Origin: an uncultured Eubacteriales bacterium
Lineage (GTDB): Bacteria; Bacillota; Clostridia; Oscillospirales; Oscillospiraceae
Reading direction: 5' to 3'
Assembly (NCBI GenBank): GCA_900546255.1
Contig: URCB01000024.1
Location: forward strand, 1 to 25,045
Length of the DNA stretch: 25,045 bases
The notes under the pieces were generated by a model, which was not told where the DNA came from, made no database searches, and saw only the letters and a list, made by a program, of their open reading frames with translations. Positions 21,514-25,045 of the stretch are shown here, one piece after another (position 1 is the stretch's first letter; each line of letters begins with the position of its first letter). The position numbers and the translations under genes were made by a program.

Positions 21514-21579
21514 CTTCGCAAGAAAAGAAGATACCAACCCCCGCCCCCTTGCCGTAGACTACTTGTGAGGTGATTTTCC

Positions 21580-22347
21580 ATGAAACCATTGCTGCAACTG
21601 GAACACATCCAAAAAATCTACGGCAACGGCGGCGGGGTGACCCGCGCCATCGACGACATCAGCTTTTCCGTGGAGAACGGGGAGTTTTTGGGAATCATGG
21701 GGGCCTCCGGCTCCGGCAAGACCACCCTGCTCAACTGCATCTCCACCATCGACACGGTGAGTGCCGGCGCCATCCGCCTGGATGGGCAGGACATCACCCG
21801 GCTGCGGCCCAAGGAGCTGGCCAAGTTCCGCCGGGAGAACCTGGGCTTCATCTTCCAGGACTTTAACCTCCTGGACACCCTCACCATCGGGGAGAACATC
21901 GCCCTGGCCCTCACCATCCGCCGCACGGCCCCCCAGGCCATCGACCCCCAGGTCCAGGCCATGGCCAACACCCTGAACATCGGGGACATTTTGGACAAGT
22001 ACCCCTACCAGGTCTCCGGTGGGCAGAAGCAGCGGTGCGCCTGCGCCCGGGCCATCATCAACCACCCCAAACTGGTCCTGGCCGACGAACCCACCGGCGC
22101 CCTGGACAGCCACTCGGCCCAGATGCTCCTGGCCACCCTGGAGGACATGCACCGCCAGCTGGGGGCCACCATCCTCATGGTGACCCACGACGCCTTCTCC
22201 GCCAGCTATGCCCAACGGATCCTCTTCCTCCGGGACGGGGCCATCTTCTCGGAGCTGCGCCGGGGCACGGACAGCCGCAAGGGGTTCTTTGACAAGATCC
22301 TCCAAGTCCTCACCATGATGGGAGGGGGGACCACAGATGTACGCTAA
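21580..22347 (+). CDS. Bce-type ABC transporter ATP-binding protein
   Basis: This 255-residue ATPase of the MacB/BceA class has Walker A GASGSGKTT (about 41-49), Q-loop FIFQDFNLLDTLT, signature VSGGQKQR, Walker B LVLADEPTGALD and H-loop VTHD. It powers the large permease encoded next, with which it overlaps by 11 nt. Together they remove or release wall-active peptides such as bacitracin-like or lantibiotic compounds from their lipid targets. The specific peptide cannot be told from sequence. A GTGAGG ribosome site precedes the ATG. Confidence 0.95.
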   Translation: MKPLLQLEHIQKIYGNGGGVTRAIDDISFSVENGEFLGIMGASGSGKTTLLNCISTIDTVSAGAIRLDGQDITRLRPKELAKFRRENLGFIFQDFNLLDTLTIGENIALALTIRRTAPQAIDPQVQAMANTLNIGDILDKYPYQVSGGQKQRCACARAIINHPKLVLADEPTGALDSHSAQMLLATLEDMHRQLGATILMVTHDAFSASYAQRILFLRDGAIFSELRRGTDSRKGFFDKILQVLTMMGGGTTDVR

Positions 22348-24553
22348 ACTGGTCCTGCGCAGCGCCCGGCGGTCCGTGGGGGACTACCTCATCTACCTGG
22401 TGACCCTCACCCTGTGCGTGGGGCTGTTCTACGCCTTCCTATCCATCTCCAGCCGCCACTACCACCCGGACATCGGGGCGGAGTTTGACCTCACCTTCCT
22501 CAGCGACGGGATGAAGGTGGCCGTGTGCGGAGTGACGTTGCTGCTGTGGTTCCTCATCCGCTACGTCAACCGGTACATGCTCCGGCAGAAGCAGCCCACC
22601 TTGGCCATCCAAGGGGTGCTGGGGATGGAGAGCCGCACCATGGCCTGGCTCTTCTTCGCCGAGACCTTCTGCGTCAGCCTGCTGGCCCTGGGGCTGGGGA
22701 TCCTCCTGGGGGTGGTCCTCTCCCAGTTCATTACCGCCCTGCTGCTGGCCAGCTACGGCCAGCCCTTCCAGCTGACCTTCTCCCTCTATCCGGACACGGT
22801 GGGCCTTACCCTGGCCTTTTTCGCGGTGAGCTTCCTGGTGACGGGGCTGTTTCACGTCCGGTCCATCCGGCGGACGCCTCTGCTGGACATGCTCCAGGCC
22901 ACCCGGCGCAACGAGGGGGACCTGCAGCGCAGCCGGTGGATGCCGGTGGTCACCGTCCTCTACCTCCTGGCCCTGGTGGGGATGGGAACCATGGGGGTGT
23001 GGCTGCTCACCCTGTACGACGACCCCCGCCTCCCCTTGCCCGGGCGGGTGCTGTACTGGGCCAACGCCCTGCTCCCCCTGGCGGGGGTGGCAGGCAGCCT
23101 GGTGTGGCTGGTGCGGCGGAAGGCCTGGGGCTTTCCCCGGCTGCTGGGGTACCTGATGGCCATCGCCGTGGGGTGCGGCCTGTTTGCCGCCCTCACCCCC
23201 TCCTTCCGAAGCGCTTACTTCCTGCCCCTCTCGGCGGAGAACCTGAACCTCTACCTCACCTTCCTGGTGGGGGATGTGGTCTTCCTCATCTGCGCCCTGT
23301 TCTACCTGTGCGCCCGGTGGGTTGCCGCCTGGAAGGACCGCTCCCCTGCCCACAGGTACACGGGGGAGAACCTGTTCTTCTTCGGACAGATCCTCTCCCA
23401 GCTCCGCTCCACCAGCAAGTCCATGGCCCTCATCTGCCTGACCCTACTGCTGTCCCTGTTCTGCTTCCTGGCCACCCCTGCCCTGGCGGGGTGGGCAGAG
23501 GGCTACCTGGCCAGCCGGTCCATGTACGACGTGCAGGTCAGTTCGGACTACAACCAGGTGTACGACCCCGCCGACCTCCCCCTGGAGGAATACGACCTGG
23601 TGACCCAATTCCTGGAAGCGCGGGGCATCGCCGTGGAGGCCGACTGCACCTTCCCCCTCTACCTCCCCCGGGAGGCGCAGTTCCACCAGCGGTACAAGTA
23701 TGACTTCCCCCCGGTGGCCATGGCCCTGTCGGACTACAACGCCATCCGGGCCATGGCGGGGTACGAACCCATCGCCCTGGCCCCCGGCACCTTCGCCACC
23801 CAGTGGCGGGCCACCGCCGGGGAGGAGGACCGCTCCGCTTTCCTGGCCGCCCACCCAACCCTGACCACCGACGGGGGGACCCTCACCCTGGCCGCCGGCA
23901 CCCCCGCCTATACCGATGCCCTGGGGGAGACCCTCTACAACGACTACACCGACCTGGTGTACATCCTCCCCGACGAAGTCTGCCAGGCCCTGATGCCGGT
24001 GATGACCAACCGGTACCTCACCACCACGGAGCCCATCCCCTACGCCGATGCCCGGGACCTGTCCACCACCTTCCGGCAGACCTACTCGGAGGACAGCGTG
24101 GAGGGCCAGCCCCGGTACACCATCCGCACCAGCACGGAGCAGGTGAACGAGTCCACCGCCTCCACCTTCCTCCTGCGCACCCTGATGACCTACGGGGCAG
24201 TGGTGCTGATGGTCACCTGCTTTACCATCCTCTCCCTCCAGCAGCTGTGGGATGCCCGGCAGCACCGGTACCGCTTCGGGGTCCTCCGGAAGCTGGGGGT
24301 GGAGGAGCGGGACCTGCACCGCCTCATCACCCGGCAGCTGGCCTTCTGGTTCGGCCTGCCGGTGGGGGTGGCGGCCTGCTTCGCCCTGGTGGTGGTGCCC
24401 TTCTTCTTCGCCACCATCTCCACGGAGATCACCGCCTATCTGGGCTTTTCCGTGCTCCTGCCCCAGGTGGGGGCCATCGCCGCCATCCTGCTGCTGCTCT
24501 TGGCCGCCTACTACGCCGCCACGTATACCCTGTTCCGCCGGGCGGTGGGGTGA
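22337..24553 (+). CDS. Bce-type ABC transporter permease (FtsX family)
   Basis: This 738-residue permease has about ten membrane helices. It has an N-terminal FtsX region (about 50-190), further helices to about 385, a large extracytoplasmic domain (about 390-610) and a final three-helix FtsX block (about 615-735). The big loop before the last three helices is the known ligand-specificity and sensing domain of BceB proteins. The length is somewhat above the usual 640-670, mainly from the loop and internal helices. The start overlaps the ATPase gene, and a GGAGGGGGG site is at 22320. A hairpin terminator follows. Confidence 0.94.
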   Translation: MYAKLVLRSARRSVGDYLIYLVTLTLCVGLFYAFLSISSRHYHPDIGAEFDLTFLSDGMKVAVCGVTLLLWFLIRYVNRYMLRQKQPTLAIQGVLGMESRTMAWLFFAETFCVSLLALGLGILLGVVLSQFITALLLASYGQPFQLTFSLYPDTVGLTLAFFAVSFLVTGLFHVRSIRRTPLLDMLQATRRNEGDLQRSRWMPVVTVLYLLALVGMGTMGVWLLTLYDDPRLPLPGRVLYWANALLPLAGVAGSLVWLVRRKAWGFPRLLGYLMAIAVGCGLFAALTPSFRSAYFLPLSAENLNLYLTFLVGDVVFLICALFYLCARWVAAWKDRSPAHRYTGENLFFFGQILSQLRSTSKSMALICLTLLLSLFCFLATPALAGWAEGYLASRSMYDVQVSSDYNQVYDPADLPLEEYDLVTQFLEARGIAVEADCTFPLYLPREAQFHQRYKYDFPPVAMALSDYNAIRAMAGYEPIALAPGTFATQWRATAGEEDRSAFLAAHPTLTTDGGTLTLAAGTPAYTDALGETLYNDYTDLVYILPDEVCQALMPVMTNRYLTTTEPIPYADARDLSTTFRQTYSEDSVEGQPRYTIRTSTEQVNESTASTFLLRTLMTYGAVVLMVTCFTILSLQQLWDARQHRYRFGVLRKLGVEERDLHRLITRQLAFWFGLPVGVAACFALVVVPFFFATISTEITAYLGFSVLLPQVGAIAAILLLLLAAYYAATYTLFRRAVG

Positions 24554-24599
24554 GGGCGCTTCCTCTCTGCCCCCGCAGATCCCGGCCTGCGCCGAAGAT

Positions 24600-24623
24600 C
24601 CCCCACCCGAAACTGGGTGGGGG
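24600..24623 (+). terminator. Hairpin after the Bce-type permease gene
   Basis: CCCCCACCC and GGGTGGGGG form a perfect 9-bp stem with a 6-nt loop, 47 nt after the stop. The T tract after it is weak (ACCTTCG), so efficiency is uncertain. Confidence 0.65.
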
Positions 24624-24683
24624 ACCTTCGCGTTCGGGGCGGAAAGGGCGCTCCCCCGTTCCTGCCCTTCTTTTCCCGCAATC

Positions 24684-24698
24684 CCTTGGGCCCCAAGG
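24684..24698. repeat. Palindrome CCTTGGG-C-CCCAAGG
   Basis: A 7-bp perfect palindrome around one base lies in the 258-nt gap between the permease gene and the XRE regulator. It may be an operator or a weak terminator. The rest of the gap shows only the hairpin at 24600 and a TTGACT -35-like box at 24738. Confidence 0.4.
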
Positions 24699-24811
24699 AC
24701 TTTCCCAACGGTCGAGTGGCAAATTCACCCCCACCCCTTGACTTTTCCCCGCCGGTTGGACTACCCTGTACCTGTCTTGCAAGGCACATTCAAGCAAGGA
24801 GTGTGGAAACC

Positions 24812-24952
24812 ATGGAAAACAAGAAATCCTTTGGGGCCTTCCTGGGGCAGCGCCGCAAGGAACTAGGGCTAACCCAGAAGGAGCTGGCCCAGCGCCTCTT
24901 CGTCACCGACTCCGCCGTGAGCAAGTGGGAGCGGGGACTTTCCCAAAGTTAA
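24812..24952 (+). pseudogene. XRE-family regulator, truncated after the helix-turn-helix
   Basis: The 46 residues start MENKKSFGAFLGQRRKELG and cover a complete-looking Cro/CI-type helix-turn-helix (LTQKELAQRLFVTDSAVSKWERGLS). They then stop as QS and TAA. Full-length relatives normally go on after GLS with a fifth helix (often YPDI) and a further domain. AGGAG lies 10 nt before the ATG, and a TTGACT box is upstream, so the 5' end looks like a functional gene. The break falls near base 24943, after which the sequence is less GC-rich. An insertion, deletion or assembly join is likely. Confidence 0.7.
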
Positions 24953-25045
24953 AGATACCACATCAATCCCACGCTGACTTTTGCTCAACTGATACAGCCG
25001 GAGGGCTGGATAACAAGAAAAGGCGGTATGCGCCCCGTGGAGGGG
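24953..25045. other. Unidentified edge sequence after the broken regulator
   Basis: The last 93 bases have lower GC than the rest and do not continue the regulator gene. On the minus strand one frame stays open from 25045 into the regulator (containing RLYQLSKSQRGIDVVS), so this could be the edge of another gene or element. I recognise no family and see no terminal repeat. Confidence 0.35.

Noticed and set aside
22439..24319. Minus-strand open frames opposite the Bce-type permease
   Set aside because: They are Gly/Gln/Val/His-rich antisense shadows without ribosome sites or motifs. The plus-strand permease explains the region fully.

Overview
The window is GC-rich (about 60 %) DNA from a Gram-positive, probably spore-forming member of the Clostridia. 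The best guess is a gut Oscillospiraceae-type organism. This is inferred from the Bce-type detoxification module, Gram-positive Pho boxes, an SLH-domain protein, a DHHW/MBOAT/DUF4358 set, collagen-like Cys/Pro-rich proteins and strong AGGAGG ribosome sites. No rRNA or other taxonomic marker is present. Both edges look broken (a collagen-like repeat at base 1, a truncated regulator near base 24950), so the window may be a whole contig.

1-9700, phosphate locus, all on the minus strand. In transcription order it holds phoP-phoR-HD protein (9598 to 6547, ending in a terminator), pstS-pstC-pstA-pstB-phoU (6307 to 2023) and a Na/Pi cotransporter with a PhoU-like tail (1911 to 163, ending in a terminator). 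Three promoters, in front of phoP, pstS and the cotransporter, carry the same 55-bp design: four 6-bp Pho half-sites with identical spacing, then a TARACT -10. The two-component system therefore probably controls itself, the high-affinity ABC importer and the low-affinity transporter together.

9694-12449, accessory stretch, minus strand. It has a compact large serine recombinase with no other mobile-element genes, an orphan response regulator with a SARP-like output domain and Glu in place of the phospho-acceptor Asp, and an unrecognised lipoprotein.

12614-18077, cell-surface modification operon, minus strand. In order it encodes an SLH-anchored SGNH protein, a lipid-anchored SGNH paralogue, a DUF4358 lipoprotein, an MBOAT acyltransferase and a DHHW (AlgX/AlgJ-like) protein, ending in a strong terminator. 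The set looks like an export O-acylation system for a wall polysaccharide. Upstream lies a Cys/Pro-rich collagen-like surface protein.

18891-24553, plus strand. Glutamate racemase (murI) is followed by a four-gene Bce-type module: response regulator, intramembrane-sensing kinase, ABC ATPase and large FtsX-type permease, with an inverted-repeat operator before the transporter genes. This is the standard architecture for sensing and resisting cell-wall-active peptides. The window ends with an XRE-type regulator gene broken just after its helix-turn-helix.
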